Source: an uncultured Tenacibaculum sp. | GTDB taxonomy: Bacteria > Bacteroidota > Bacteroidia > Flavobacteriales > Flavobacteriaceae | Length of the DNA: 64,000 nucleotides | Direction of reading: 5' to 3' | Assembly (NCBI RefSeq): GCF_947504135.1 | Contig: NZ_CANNGG010000004.1 | Location: forward strand, 62,001-126,000 | Shown: piece after piece, positions 24,472-33,851 of the stretch | Position numbering within the stretch: the stretch's first letter is position 1 | How the letters are laid out: each line of letters begins with the position of its first letter | Notes under the pieces: model-generated | Told to the model about the DNA's origin: nothing | The model's database searches: none | Seen by the model: only the letters and a program-made list of their open reading frames with translations | Made by a program: the position numbers and the translations under genes

Positions 24472-24981
24472 ATGAACCAATCGGACTTTTTAAAAGTTGT
24501 ATTACCATTTAAAGACAAAGTCTTTCGTTTAGCGAAAAGATTATTGGTTTCTACTGAAGAAGCTGAGGACGCTACACAAGAGCTGTACTTTAAATTGTGG
24601 AGAAATAAAGAGAAGCTCTCTAATTATAAAAATGTAGAGGCATTTGCAATGACCATGACGAAGAATTACTGTTATGACAGATTAAAGTCTAAACAAGCAA
24701 GTAATTTAACATTGGTTCATAGTAATTATAAAGAGAAAGATACTCCTTTAGAAAAGAGAGTAGAACATAAAGACAGTGTAAACCGAGTACATGAGCTTAT
24801 AGAGAAGTTACCAGAGCAGCAAAAAATAATCATACAATTAAGAGATATTGAACAATATGATTTTGATGAAATATGTAAAATGGTTGATATGAAACCGACA
24901 GCTGTAAGAGTAGCATTATCAAGAGCTAGAAAAGCAATAAGACAAGAATTAATAAAACAACACAACTATGGAGTTAGCTAA
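24472..24981 (+). CDS. ECF-type RNA polymerase sigma factor
   Basis: A 169-residue sigma-70 family ECF factor. Region 2 is residues about 10-75 (VFRLAKRLLVSTEEAEDATQ, LYFKLWRNKEKL, FAMTMTKNYCYDRLKSK). Region 4 is about 105-160 (VHELIEKLPEQQKIIIQLRD, DFDEICKMVDMKPTAVRVAL, SRARKAIRQEL). It overlaps the next gene by 14 bp, a common sigma/anti-sigma arrangement. The following DUF4252 genes are probably part of its operon and may be its regulon. Confidence 0.92.
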   Translation: MNQSDFLKVVLPFKDKVFRLAKRLLVSTEEAEDATQELYFKLWRNKEKLSNYKNVEAFAMTMTKNYCYDRLKSKQASNLTLVHSNYKEKDTPLEKRVEHKDSVNRVHELIEKLPEQQKIIIQLRDIEQYDFDEICKMVDMKPTAVRVALSRARKAIRQELIKQHNYGVS

Positions 24982-25438
24982 CATAGAGAAGTTATTAGAT
25001 AAATACCTAGACGCAGAAACAACATTGCAAGAAGAGCAAACGTTACAAGAGTATTTTACCTCAAACAACGTGGCACCGCATTTGCAAGAATATAGTATGA
25101 TGTTTGGCTATTTTAAACAAAGTAAAGACGAAACCTTTACGAAAACCATTCAGTTAAAACCTGAGAAAACTAAGAAGAACTGGAAATGGTTATCAGTAGC
25201 AGCGTCAGTAGTCTTACTATTTAGTGTATTCATGGGTAATGAAGAGTACAAAAAGTATCAACAACGTAAACAGTTTGCACAAATTAAAGAAGCGTTGCAA
25301 CTAGTTTCAGTCAATTTAAACAAAGGAAACGATGCATTATATGCAGTTTCAAACAACCTAAAAAAAGGAAATGATGCTATTGAACAATTAGGAGCCTACG
25401 AAGAAACAGTAAATAAAGTAATAAACACTGTAAATTAA
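24968..25438 (+). CDS. Putative anti-sigma factor, single-pass membrane protein
   Basis: A 156-residue protein. A cytoplasmic helical part (1-70: LDKYLDAETTLQEEQTLQEY, resembling anti-sigma N-termini that sequester ECF factors) is followed by one transmembrane helix (about 75-92, WLSVAASVVLLFSVFMG). The outer part is a helical, coiled-coil-like domain with a repeat (LNKGNDALYAVSNN / LKKGNDAIEQLGAY). It starts inside the sigma gene. Its position and topology suggest an anti-sigma role; there is no classical zinc motif. This is inference from context. Confidence 0.7.
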   Translation: MELANIEKLLDKYLDAETTLQEEQTLQEYFTSNNVAPHLQEYSMMFGYFKQSKDETFTKTIQLKPEKTKKNWKWLSVAASVVLLFSVFMGNEEYKKYQQRKQFAQIKEALQLVSVNLNKGNDALYAVSNNLKKGNDAIEQLGAYEETVNKVINTVN

Positions 25439-25478
25439 TTAAGAAAGTAAAACCAAGTACTTATAAACAAAAGAAATC

Positions 25479-25994
25479 ATGAAAAAAGTAATAGTATTAT
25501 TAGCATTAACATTTGTATCTAACTTAAGTTTCGGACAATCAATTTTTGATAAGTTAGAAGCTATTGATGAAGTTTCATCAGTTGTTGTAAACAAAGATGC
25601 TTTTGAGATTTTATCTAAATTCAAAGTAGAGTCTGAAGACAATGAAGCAATGGAAGTTTTTAAGATGATTCAAGACTTACAAGAATTAAAAGTTTTTTCT
25701 ACTGAAAATGCCGCCGTAGCAGCTCAAATGGAAAATATGGTAAAATCAGCCGTAGGAAAAAGTAACTTAATAGAGTTAATGCGTGTGAAAGACAAAGATT
25801 CTCGTGTTAAAATCTATGTAAAGTCTACAAAAAATAAAGACTTTGTAAGCGAAGTATTAATGTTTGTTAAAGACAAAAACTCTAATGGAGGATCACCAGA
25901 ATCTGTAATAGTTTCGTTAACTGGTAATATCGACATCAATAAAATGTCAAAATTAGCAGAGACGTTTTCTAAAGACGGAAAGAAGAACAAATAA
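25479..25994 (+). CDS. DUF4252 domain secreted protein
   Basis: A 171-residue exported protein with signal peptide MKKVIVLLALTFVSNLSFGQ. The mature part matches the DUF4252 pattern (IDEVSSVVVNKDAFEILSKF, MIQDLQELKVFSTEN, NLIELMRVKDKDSRVKIYVK, ESVIVSLTGNIDINKMSKLA). These proteins typically sit in ECF sigma operons of Bacteroidota; their function is unknown. It is followed by a stable UUCG-loop hairpin and a second DUF4252 gene. Confidence 0.85.
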   Translation: MKKVIVLLALTFVSNLSFGQSIFDKLEAIDEVSSVVVNKDAFEILSKFKVESEDNEAMEVFKMIQDLQELKVFSTENAAVAAQMENMVKSAVGKSNLIELMRVKDKDSRVKIYVKSTKNKDFVSEVLMFVKDKNSNGGSPESVIVSLTGNIDINKMSKLAETFSKDGKKNK

Positions 25995-26005
25995 AAACAA
26001 ATAAG

Positions 26006-26034
26006 GCAGCGTTAATTCGTTAACGCTGCTTTTA
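26006..26034 (+). terminator. Hairpin with UUCG tetraloop between the DUF4252 genes
   Basis: GCAGCGTTAA-ttcg-TTAACGCTGC, a perfect 10-bp stem with a UUCG loop, followed by TTTTA. It could be a partial terminator or an mRNA-stabilising element between two operon genes. Confidence 0.65.
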
Positions 26035-26051
26035 ATCAAAAACTAACAACA

Positions 26052-26612
26052 ATGAAAAAACTATTTATATACTCAATGTTACTAGTGGCGTTTGTAACAG
26101 TTTCTTGTAAAACAGAATCTTTACAAAGCTATTTGGTAGAAAGCCAAGAAAAAGAAGGCTTTATTACGTTTGATGTACCAGCTAGTGTATTACAGTTAAG
26201 TATGAACAAGGCTTCTGAACAAGATAAACAAGCATATGAAAGTATTAAGAAAATAAACATTACTGGAGTTCCTTATAAGAACTTAGACGAAGCTAGTTAT
26301 GAGGCAGAGAAAGAGAAGTTGAAATCTATCTTTAAAAAGTCTAGCTATAAAGAGTTAATGAAGTTTAAAAAAGATGGAGCCAATGCAGCAATATACTACA
26401 CAGGAGATGCTGATGCTATCGACGAAATTGTAGCTTTTGGTTATGGTAAAGAAATGGGAGTGGGAGTTGCTCGTGTTCTAGGAGAAAACATGAATGTAGG
26501 AAAGATTATGGAAATGATGCAAAAAGCTAAGATGGATGCAGGAAATTTAGATTTAAAGCAATTTAAAATGATTTTTGATGAAAAGAACCGTTCATCTGAA
26601 GAAACAAAATAA
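26052..26612 (+). CDS. DUF4252 domain lipoprotein
   Basis: A 186-residue lipoprotein (MKKLFIYSMLLVAFVTVSC, lipobox Cys 19), paralogous in layout to the preceding gene (GFITFDVPASVLQLSMNKAS, YKELMKFKKDGANAAIYYTG, MNVGKIMEMMQKAKM). Probably envelope-anchored and part of the same sigma-factor operon, although the UUCG hairpin between the two genes may lower its expression. Role unknown. Confidence 0.8.
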   Translation: MKKLFIYSMLLVAFVTVSCKTESLQSYLVESQEKEGFITFDVPASVLQLSMNKASEQDKQAYESIKKINITGVPYKNLDEASYEAEKEKLKSIFKKSSYKELMKFKKDGANAAIYYTGDADAIDEIVAFGYGKEMGVGVARVLGENMNVGKIMEMMQKAKMDAGNLDLKQFKMIFDEKNRSSEETK

Positions 26613-26632
26613 AAATTAGTATTGAAAATATA

Positions 26633-26669
26633 AAAAAAAAGCCATCAGATTACCTGGTGGCTTTTTTCT
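26633..26669 (+). terminator. Intrinsic terminator of the sigma operon
   Basis: GCCATCAG-attac-CTGGTGGC (one G-U pair) preceded by an A run and followed by TTTTTTCTTTTT. Confidence 0.8.
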
Positions 26670-26734
26670 TTTTAACGGGGTATTAACAAGCCTCCCAATA
26701 GATTTTCCTATTTTTGAAGTCTAAACAAAAAAAT

Positions 26735-29182
26735 ATGAAGTTTCAAAAACTCCTTGTTGTCGTTGTTACCCTTTTTACAGTAACATTATTTTCTCAATCA
26801 AATAAAGTTTATAGAGCTGAAAGAGACAAAGTTCATAGTTTAATTCATACGAAGTTAAAAGTAGATTTTAACTTTCAAGAGCAAGAAATGAATGGAGAAG
26901 AATGGGTAACACTAAAACCGTATTTTTACGAAACTGATAAAGTTACTTTAGATGCCAAAGCAATGGAAATTCATAAAGTAACGATGAATAATCAACCATT
27001 AGATTTTAATTATGATGATTTTGAGTTGGTTATCAATTTACCTCGTAAATACAATCGAAACGAAGAGTTTACGCTGTATATTAAATATACGGCACGTCCT
27101 GAAAGAGTAAAGCAAAAAGGAAGTGCTGCAATTACTTCAGCCAAAGGACTGTATTTTATCAATCCGAAAGGATTGGACAAAAATAAACCTACTCAAATTT
27201 GGACGCAAGGTGAAACTGAAGCGAGTAGTTGTTGGTTTCCAACGATTGATGCGCCGAATCAAAAAACATCACAAGAAATTTACATGACGGTTCCGCAAAA
27301 GTATGTAACACTTTCTAACGGAAAATTAGAAAAGCAAACAACAAATGCAGATGGAACTCGTACCGATTATTGGAATTTTACTCAAAAACACGCTCCGTAT
27401 TTATTCTTTATGGGAGTAGGAGAGTATGAGATTATCAAAGACAAATACAAAGATATTCCAGTTGATTATTATGTAGAAAAGGAATATGCTCCGTATGCAA
27501 AAGATATTTTTGGAAATACGCCTGAAATGTTAGCTTTTTTCTCAAAAATTACAGGAATTGAGTATCCTTGGAATAAGTATGCACAAATAGTTGGTCGAGA
27601 TTATGTTAGTGGAGCTATGGAAAATACCACAGCAGTAATTCATGGAGAAAACGCATACCAAAGACCAGGACAATTAATTGATGAAAACGTACAAGAAAAT
27701 ACCATTGCGCACGAAGTTTTTCATCATTGGTTTGGTGATTTAGTAACTACTGAAAGTTGGAGTAACTTAACCGTAAACGAGAGTTTTGCGAATTATAGCG
27801 AATATTTATGGTTAGAGCATAAATACGGAAAAGATGAAGCAGATGCGCATTTGTTTGAAGACAGTGAAGCCTATAAGCAAGGGCAAAATTATGACAAGCA
27901 TTTAGTTCGTTTTTATTACGATGATAAAGAAGATATGTTTGATGCGGTGAGTTACAACAAAGGAGGCGCTATTTTGCACATGTTGCGTAACTATTTAGGC
28001 GATGATGCTTTTTATACGACATTAAACACCTATTTAACCGATTATAAATACGGAACAGCAGAAGCACACCAATTGCGTTTGGCTTTTGAAAAAGTTACTG
28101 GAAAAGATTTAAACTGGTTTTTCAATCAATGGTATTTTAACAGCGGTCACCCGAAGTTGTCTATTTCGTACGATTATAATAAGTTACGTAAAACGGTAAC
28201 TGTAAACATCATGCAAACTCAAATAAATGAGTTTAAATTCCCATTTGCAATTGATGTTTTTGAAGGCGGTAAACGTACACGTCATAATGTTTTTGTGGAT
28301 GGTAGAGATGCTTCGTTTACCTTCCCTTTTACCAAACAACCAGATTTAATTCAAGTAAATGCAGATGGAGTATTACTATGTGATATTTCAGAAAATAAAG
28401 TGTTGAGTGATTATATCCATCAATTAAAACATGCTCAAAATTACGCTCATAAAAGAGAAGCGTTGTTAGAAGTTGCAAAGCATCAAGATGATAAAAATGC
28501 GTTTAATGCAGTTGCTGGAGCGATGAATGACGATTTTTATAAAATCAGAATTTTAGCGTTGGAAAACATCAATCTAATCAATAAATATTCTAAAAAGAAT
28601 GTGATTGATAAAATTATGAAAATGGCTAATAACGATCCTAAAACATTAGTACAAGCAGCAGCTATTGAAACCTTAGGAAAGTTAACTGACCCTGCATTAA
28701 AATCGGTATTAGATAAAGGTTTACAAAGTAAATCATACTCAGTATTGGGTAAATCATTGGTAGCAATGTATTATATCGACAAACAGTTGGCAATTCAAAA
28801 ATCAAAAACCTTACCGTTAGAAGTAAAAAAGATTGTAGCTACTCCGTTAACACGTATTTATTTAGAAGAAAATGACGATACAGAGTTAAGTTTTATTGCG
28901 GGTAATGTAATGGCAGGAATGTTCTTAAGTCCGAATAAGAAAATTCAATCTTTATACAAAGAGGCGTTTGATAAAATTGGAAAAAGTAACAATACAGAAG
29001 CCATTCAAAATTTAGCGGATGATATTGTAGCGAAAGGACTTCAATACAAGCAATATAATTTTGATAAAGTAGGAATTAACTTGTTACGTCAATTAGTAGA
29101 AATGCAAAAGGCAAACAATCCTTCAAACATTGATAATAACTTACGAGTTATACAAATTGCAACAGCAAAATTGTTAGAGTAA
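26735..29182 (+). CDS. M1-family metallo-aminopeptidase
   Basis: An 815-residue exported aminopeptidase. The start is the ATG at 26735, which gives a proper signal peptide (MKFQKLLVVVVTLFTVTLFS); the frame is open 21 bp further but only with TTG. The substrate-binding motif is GAMEN (293-297) and the zinc site is HEVFH (H326, H330) plus E349 in NESFANY. The C-terminal third (about 560-815) is helical and HEAT-like. It cleaves N-terminal residues from peptides in the periplasm or at the surface. Length and order match the family. It is monocistronic between two terminator-like regions. Confidence 0.92.
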   Translation: MKFQKLLVVVVTLFTVTLFSQSNKVYRAERDKVHSLIHTKLKVDFNFQEQEMNGEEWVTLKPYFYETDKVTLDAKAMEIHKVTMNNQPLDFNYDDFELVINLPRKYNRNEEFTLYIKYTARPERVKQKGSAAITSAKGLYFINPKGLDKNKPTQIWTQGETEASSCWFPTIDAPNQKTSQEIYMTVPQKYVTLSNGKLEKQTTNADGTRTDYWNFTQKHAPYLFFMGVGEYEIIKDKYKDIPVDYYVEKEYAPYAKDIFGNTPEMLAFFSKITGIEYPWNKYAQIVGRDYVSGAMENTTAVIHGENAYQRPGQLIDENVQENTIAHEVFHHWFGDLVTTESWSNLTVNESFANYSEYLWLEHKYGKDEADAHLFEDSEAYKQGQNYDKHLVRFYYDDKEDMFDAVSYNKGGAILHMLRNYLGDDAFYTTLNTYLTDYKYGTAEAHQLRLAFEKVTGKDLNWFFNQWYFNSGHPKLSISYDYNKLRKTVTVNIMQTQINEFKFPFAIDVFEGGKRTRHNVFVDGRDASFTFPFTKQPDLIQVNADGVLLCDISENKVLSDYIHQLKHAQNYAHKREALLEVAKHQDDKNAFNAVAGAMNDDFYKIRILALENINLINKYSKKNVIDKIMKMANNDPKTLVQAAAIETLGKLTDPALKSVLDKGLQSKSYSVLGKSLVAMYYIDKQLAIQKSKTLPLEVKKIVATPLTRIYLEENDDTELSFIAGNVMAGMFLSPNKKIQSLYKEAFDKIGKSNNTEAIQNLADDIVAKGLQYKQYNFDKVGINLLRQLVEMQKANNPSNIDNNLRVIQIATAKLLE

Positions 29183-29244
29183 ACAAAATTAAACTCTTAG
29201 CACATATTATATAAAATCATAAAGTTTAAGTTAAAAAGAATACT

Positions 29245-29252
29245 TAGTTTTG
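29245..29252 (+). promoter_or_regulatory. -7 box for the 29290 lipoprotein gene
   Basis: TAGTTTTG fits TAnnTTTG and lies 37 bp before the start codon. The -33 element (GTTTAAG about 17-20 bp upstream) is weak. Confidence 0.35.
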
Positions 29253-29289
29253 GCACAGAAATTGAATTTTCTAGCGAAACTTAAGCTTT

Positions 29290-30489
29290 ATGATTAAAAA
29301 AACTACCCTACTATCTATTTTTTCAGTGCTAGTATTAGCGTCTTGTAGTAGTGTTAAAACTACCGAGAAAGCAATTAATTCTGGTGATTACGAAAAAGCT
29401 ATTTCTTTATCAATAGAAAATTTAGCAAAGAACAAAACCAAAGAAAAAAATCAGCCGTATGTGTTGATGCTTCAAGAAGCTTTTGCTAAAGCGACTCAAA
29501 GAGATTTAGACCGTATTTCATTTTTAGAAAAAGAGCAAAATCCGTCGAATTTAGAATCTATTTATAATTTATACCAACGATTAAACAATCGTCAGGAAAG
29601 AATTAAACCATTATTACCCTTACGAATTTTATCCTCAGGAAGAGACGCTAAATTTAAAATGGTTAGTTATGCTGATAGAATTATAGAAGCTAAAGAAAAC
29701 TATGCCGATTATTTATACGAAAATGGAGTCGCCTTGTTGAATGACGGAAAACGTAATAAAATTAATTATCGACATGCTTTTGATGAACTAAGACATTTAG
29801 ATAAAATCAACCCGAATTATAAAGATACAAGAGCGTTAATTGAAGAGGCTCATGAGTTGGGGACAGATTTTGTACACGTATCGGTAAGAAATAAAACCAA
29901 TCAAATAATTCCTAAAAGATTAGAAAGAGATTTATTGGCGATTGATACCTACGGATTAAATGATTTATGGACAGTATATCATGCAAGCAAAGACAGAAAA
30001 ATTCGTTACGATTTTGATTTGGAATTAGATTTTAGAAATATTGAAATTTCTCCTGAACAAGTTCGCGAAAAAGAAATCATTAAAGAAAAAAGAATTAAAG
30101 ATGGCTATAAGTATTTGTTAGATAACAGTGGTAACTACGTAAAGGATAGTTTAGGAAATAAAATAAAGGTAGATAAGTACAAAGTAATTCGTTGTAAATT
30201 ATATCAATTTACGCAGTTTAAAAGCAGCCGAGTTAGCGGAGTTGTAAAATATATTGATAACAGAACGAATCAATTAGTACAAAGGTTTCCTATTCAAAGT
30301 GAGTTTGTGTTTGAACACATATATGCCGATTATGATGGTGATAAAAGAGCGTTAGAGACTTCATTGTTAGATTTATTGAATGAAAGAGTAGTAAGTTTTC
30401 CATCCAACGAACAAATGGTATACGATACGGGTACCGACCTAAAACAGAAACTAAAACATATTATCACACGAAATAAGTTTAGAAATTAA
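29290..30489 (+). CDS. Hypothetical lipoprotein with helical repeats
   Basis: A 399-residue lipoprotein (MIKKTTLLSIFSVLVLASC, lipobox Cys 19). The first 180 residues are alpha-helical and TPR-like (INSGDYEKAISLSIENLAKN, LESIYNLYQRLNNRQERIKP, YENGVALLNDGKRNKINYRH). The second half is beta-rich and charged (YDFDLELDFRNIEISPEQV, KYIDNRTNQLVQRFPIQSEF). I recognise it only as a conserved-looking flavobacterial lipoprotein; no function can be assigned. It has its own promoter and terminator. Confidence 0.7.
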   Translation: MIKKTTLLSIFSVLVLASCSSVKTTEKAINSGDYEKAISLSIENLAKNKTKEKNQPYVLMLQEAFAKATQRDLDRISFLEKEQNPSNLESIYNLYQRLNNRQERIKPLLPLRILSSGRDAKFKMVSYADRIIEAKENYADYLYENGVALLNDGKRNKINYRHAFDELRHLDKINPNYKDTRALIEEAHELGTDFVHVSVRNKTNQIIPKRLERDLLAIDTYGLNDLWTVYHASKDRKIRYDFDLELDFRNIEISPEQVREKEIIKEKRIKDGYKYLLDNSGNYVKDSLGNKIKVDKYKVIRCKLYQFTQFKSSRVSGVVKYIDNRTNQLVQRFPIQSEFVFEHIYADYDGDKRALETSLLDLLNERVVSFPSNEQMVYDTGTDLKQKLKHIITRNKFRN

Positions 30490-30492
30490 AGA

Positions 30493-30522
30493 AAAGCTCC
30501 TGTAATCTACAGGAGTTTTTTA
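30493..30522 (+). terminator. Intrinsic terminator
   Basis: CTCCTGTA-atc-TACAGGAG followed by TTTTTT; stem of 8 bp directly after the lipoprotein stop. Confidence 0.8.
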
Positions 30523-30533
30523 ATTTTATAGCG

Positions 30534-31142
30534 ATGGACTTATTCTCACAATTTGACGATACTCTTAAAAACTTACTTCCGAAAGATGGAACGGTAAACT
30601 ACTACGGAATTGTTTTGTCTAAGGAACTAGCAGACCATTATTACGAGGCTTTATTGAATTCTATTGAATGGCGTAACGACGAAGCTATTATTTTTGGTAA
30701 ACGCATGGTAACCAAAAGAAAAGTAGCTTGGTATGCCGAACAACCTTTTGAATATTCTTATTCTAACATTACAAAAACAGCCTTAACGTTTACGAGAGAA
30801 TTGTTAGCGTTAAAAGAATTAGTTGAAAAAGAAACTGGAGAAACCTATAACTCTTGTTTACTAAACTTATACCACGATGGTTCAGAAGGAATGGCGTGGC
30901 ATAGTGATGGGGAAAAAGATTTAAAAAAGAACGGAGCGATTGCTTCGTTGAGTTTTGGCGCAGAAAGACGTTTTGGTTTTAAACACAAACAGACGAAAGA
31001 AACGGTGTACAAAGTATTAGAGCATGGTTCGTTATTGGTGATGAAAGACGAAACTCAAACCCATTGGTTACACCGATTACCACCTACAAAAAAAGTCCAC
31101 CGACCACGAGTGAACTTAACGTTTAGAACGATTGTGAGGTAG
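30534..31142 (+). CDS. AlkB-family 2-oxoglutarate/Fe(II) dioxygenase
   Basis: A 202-residue AlkB homologue that repairs alkylated bases by oxidative demethylation. Iron ligands are H123 and D125 (AWHSDGE) and H180 (THWLHRLPP). The 2-oxoglutarate-binding arginines are in HRPRVNLTFR (R192, R198). The nucleotide-recognition lid contains NLYHDGSEGMAW and SFGAERRFGFKHK. Length and spacing fit the eukaryote-like ALKBH2/3 type common in Bacteroidota. Single gene. Confidence 0.92.
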   Translation: MDLFSQFDDTLKNLLPKDGTVNYYGIVLSKELADHYYEALLNSIEWRNDEAIIFGKRMVTKRKVAWYAEQPFEYSYSNITKTALTFTRELLALKELVEKETGETYNSCLLNLYHDGSEGMAWHSDGEKDLKKNGAIASLSFGAERRFGFKHKQTKETVYKVLEHGSLLVMKDETQTHWLHRLPPTKKVHRPRVNLTFRTIVR

Positions 31143-31257
31143 GTTTAGTTATTATTTCAACTAAAACTTTGCTTATTATTGTGTTTTTATATTAAGAGTT
31201 AAAAAAACATTTTTTTTATTTTTTGTGATGTATTTGGTTTAATTATTTAATATAACT

Positions 31258-32094
31258 CTATAATTTAGAAAAAAGTTCAACATATTTTTTAGCACATTCA
31301 ACTTTATTCTCCACATTTATAAAAGAGGTATCTATATTATTTGCTTCAAAAAATTTTTTCATATTTTTTCCTCTAGTTCCCTTGCTTAGATGCATTACAG
31401 TAAAAACATCAACTTTTTTAGAGTTTAATTCAATAAAAGATTTAGTCTTGAAAATACTTTGTCCAATTGTTGGACAGTTCTTTTTTAATAATTTTTGATG
31501 AGCAATACTTCCAAAAGCAATTATAATGTCGGGTTTAATTAACTCTAGTTCACTTATTAAAATTTCTCTATGCTTATTGTTATTTATAAACTCTATGTCG
31601 TTATAACTTCTAGTTTTTGTTAGCTTGTTATAATAATAAGTTTTGAAAATGTCAGTACAATAAACAAAATGATTTTTTTCTACTAAACCATTAATAAAAG
31701 CCCAGTAGTTTGCGCACCAACCTTCTCTTGTGTCTTTTTCATTCAATGCGTATGGTGTACCTATTACAACATCATTATTTATATCTGCATTATTTTCTTT
31801 TTTAAATATCTTTTCACTTCTTAAAGGATCAATACCTAAAACCACAACTCTTTTGTTGTTATAGTTTCCAAACCAAGTAGGTAGGTCAATTCCTTTAATT
31901 GTTACGTCTTTAGGAGTTTTTTGATTTTTATGAATTAATTTATCAGAGTACACAAAGTTAGTTTTTACACCTTTTTTATTTTTATTGTCTTCCCAAGAAT
32001 CATACATCTTGTCAATATCTTCTTTAGGAACATTTAAAATGTTTTCAGTTATAATACTTCTTAATCTCTCGTAAAATCCGGTTCTTCTATTCAT
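31258..32094 (-). CDS. Uracil-DNA-glycosylase-superfamily-like protein
   Basis: A 278-residue protein whose core reads like a UDG fold: RVVVLGIDPLRSEK in the place of motif A (GxDPxx), a central PDIIIAFGSIAHQKLLKK, and VFTVMHLSKGTRGKN in the place of the HPSP-type motif. The N-terminal 75 residues are basic and helical (RRTGFYERLRSIITEN). Key residues differ from characterised UDG families, so enzymatic activity is uncertain. It is convergent with alkB. It is flanked by AT-rich spacers without repeats. Assigned with moderate confidence. Confidence 0.5.
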   Translation of the reverse strand: MNRRTGFYERLRSIITENILNVPKEDIDKMYDSWEDNKNKKGVKTNFVYSDKLIHKNQKTPKDVTIKGIDLPTWFGNYNNKRVVVLGIDPLRSEKIFKKENNADINNDVVIGTPYALNEKDTREGWCANYWAFINGLVEKNHFVYCTDIFKTYYYNKLTKTRSYNDIEFINNNKHREILISELELIKPDIIIAFGSIAHQKLLKKNCPTIGQSIFKTKSFIELNSKKVDVFTVMHLSKGTRGKNMKKFFEANNIDTSFINVENKVECAKKYVELFSKL

Positions 32095-32198
32095 GCTTTT
32101 TTGTTGTAAAATGTTGTAAAGGATATGATTTATATTTGATTAATTATATATCTAGAAATAGCAAATTTAATGGCTTAAAGGCTGTAAATAAAATCAAT

Positions 32199-33311
32199 TT
32201 ACTCCACCACTTTATAAAAAGTCAATTCATACTCAGGTAACAAATTAGGGTGTGTAATTTTTATCAAATCTTTTAACACCAAATCTGGTCGTATAGGAGA
32301 TAGCTCAAAGTAAATTAAACCACCAGTTTCTCCTTTGTTATGCCCGATAGAAAATATCTTGTTATTAGAAAATGCATCAAATTCTTTGTAATGAATATTT
32401 GCAGTAGTTAACTGTTCTTTGGTAGCATACAAGCCACAGTTAAACCAAAAATCGGCATGTTGTCCTTTTTCTAATACACTTTCAAAATTAAGTTGCAAAC
32501 TCCCCGTTCCGCTAGTTTCTTTCCATAAGTAATTAAGGTTTGCATCGTTGTAAAACGTCGCGATAAAACTTTCACCAGCAGGAACATTCCAAACATCTTT
32601 AAACATACTTCCAGATAAAACTGTAGGTTGTTTATCGCTGTTTTTAGCAATTTCTTTTGCTTTTAAGTACTCTGTTTCTATGTTGGTAAAAATACTGTCT
32701 GCTTCTTTTTCTTTTCCGTATAAAGCTCCGAAGAATTTAATCCATTCTGCTCTTCCTAAAGGAGTTTCTTCCAACCAATCGCCATTAAAAATCACAGGAA
32801 CTCCCGTTTTTTTGATGTTTTGGTATAGTTTTGTGTTTGGGTGAAGCGCAAAACCAATAACTAACTCAGGCTCTAAATCGATTAGTTTTTCGGTATTCAT
32901 ATCTTGTTCCAAACCTAATTCAACAATGTAACCTTCGTCAATTCTTTTTCTTGTCCTTTTTGAAGAAATATATTTGGTGTGCGGAAAACCAACAATAGTG
33001 TTTTCAGCATTCAAAAGTTCCAACATTGGAACGTGCGTGGTACTGGTAACCACCATTTTTTTGATAGGAACTTTAATTTCATTTTTAGAAAGGTCGGTTT
33101 TATCGGTAAGTGTATAAGAATATAAGTCGTGTGAGCTTTGAAAAGCCTTTTTGATCACTAATTTTTTTACTCCGTTTTTTGAAATAATATCAAAACCCTT
33201 GGCGTATTTTACGGTACTCTGTACAGCTTTCTTTTCGGTAGTTTTTTTAGTTTCTTGTTTACATTGTGTAAAGAACACAAATAAGGAAAGAATAAATAAA
33301 TAACGTTTCAT
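32199..33311 (-). CDS. btuF: BtuF-type cobalamin ABC transporter substrate-binding lipoprotein
   Basis: A 370-residue periplasmic binding protein of the BtuF/FhuD class III fold. The signal peptide ends in FVFFTQC (lipobox Cys 17). The N-lobe has MVVTSTTHVPMLELLNAENT, FPHTKYISSKRT and LIDLEPELVIGFALHP. The C-lobe has VPAGESFIATFYNDANLNYL and FNCGLYATKEQL. It is the last gene of the cobU-cobT-cobS-cobC operon, 12 bp after cobC, which supports a corrinoid ligand. Membrane and ATPase subunits (BtuC, BtuD) are not in the window. Fold assignment is good; the ligand is inferred from context. Confidence 0.8.
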   Translation of the reverse strand: MKRYLFILSLFVFFTQCKQETKKTTEKKAVQSTVKYAKGFDIISKNGVKKLVIKKAFQSSHDLYSYTLTDKTDLSKNEIKVPIKKMVVTSTTHVPMLELLNAENTIVGFPHTKYISSKRTRKRIDEGYIVELGLEQDMNTEKLIDLEPELVIGFALHPNTKLYQNIKKTGVPVIFNGDWLEETPLGRAEWIKFFGALYGKEKEADSIFTNIETEYLKAKEIAKNSDKQPTVLSGSMFKDVWNVPAGESFIATFYNDANLNYLWKETSGTGSLQLNFESVLEKGQHADFWFNCGLYATKEQLTTANIHYKEFDAFSNNKIFSIGHNKGETGGLIYFELSPIRPDLVLKDLIKITHPNLLPEYELTFYKVVE

Positions 33312-33323
33312 AGTAATTTGTTT

Positions 33324-33851
33324 TTATAGGTGGAAAGTTAACGTATCTCCGTAGTTTAGTTTTAATTCAAATGATTTTTCCAACGGAATTTCATTCATGT
33401 ATGCCCAAAGACTTTTCATAACTCCCGCATGGGTAACAAGCACAACTTTTTGATGGTTTTTAGTCGTTAATTCGGTTAAAAAATTGGTGGTTCTGTTGTG
33501 TAAATCGATATAAGATTCTCCGTTTTTAGCAGGAGTTTTTACAAAATCGTTCATCCAAATATCGAGTTCTTTTTTATCAATATCGTTCCATTTTTGGAGC
33601 TCCCAATCACCAAAATCAAGTTCTTTCAATCGGTTGTCAAAAATTACGTTAGCTGAAAGTTTTTTAGCCAAAAGCTTACAGCGTTGCAAGGGACTGCTGT
33701 AATAGGTAACTTCAGGATTATTCATAGGAACTTTTTTTAGAATATTGCTCACTTCTTCTTCAAAAGTAGTGGTAACGTCAATATCTGCTTGACCATAGCA
33801 TATACCTTTGGCAATATCAGGTGTGGTATGTCTGACTAAAATAACTTCCAT
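33324..33851 (-). CDS. cobC: Alpha-ribazole phosphatase (histidine phosphatase family)
   Basis: A 175-residue phosphoglycerate-mutase-like phosphatase. The catalytic N-terminus VILVRHTTPDIAKGICYGQA has the RH motif (R7-H8), followed by YYSSPLQRCKLLA, ELDFGDWELQKW and VVLVTHAGVMKSL (second catalytic His). In the cobalamin nucleotide-loop pathway it removes phosphate from alpha-ribazole phosphate or adenosylcobalamin phosphate. It overlaps cobS by 16 bp in the operon. Confidence 0.88.
   Translation of the reverse strand: MEVILVRHTTPDIAKGICYGQADIDVTTTFEEEVSNILKKVPMNNPEVTYYSSPLQRCKLLAKKLSANVIFDNRLKELDFGDWELQKWNDIDKKELDIWMNDFVKTPAKNGESYIDLHNRTTNFLTELTTKNHQKVVLVTHAGVMKSLWAYMNEIPLEKSFELKLNYGDTLTFHL

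Noticed and set aside
26714-26734. TTG start for the M1 aminopeptidase
   Set aside because: The ATG at 26735 gives a clean signal peptide; the upstream residues are basic and would spoil it.
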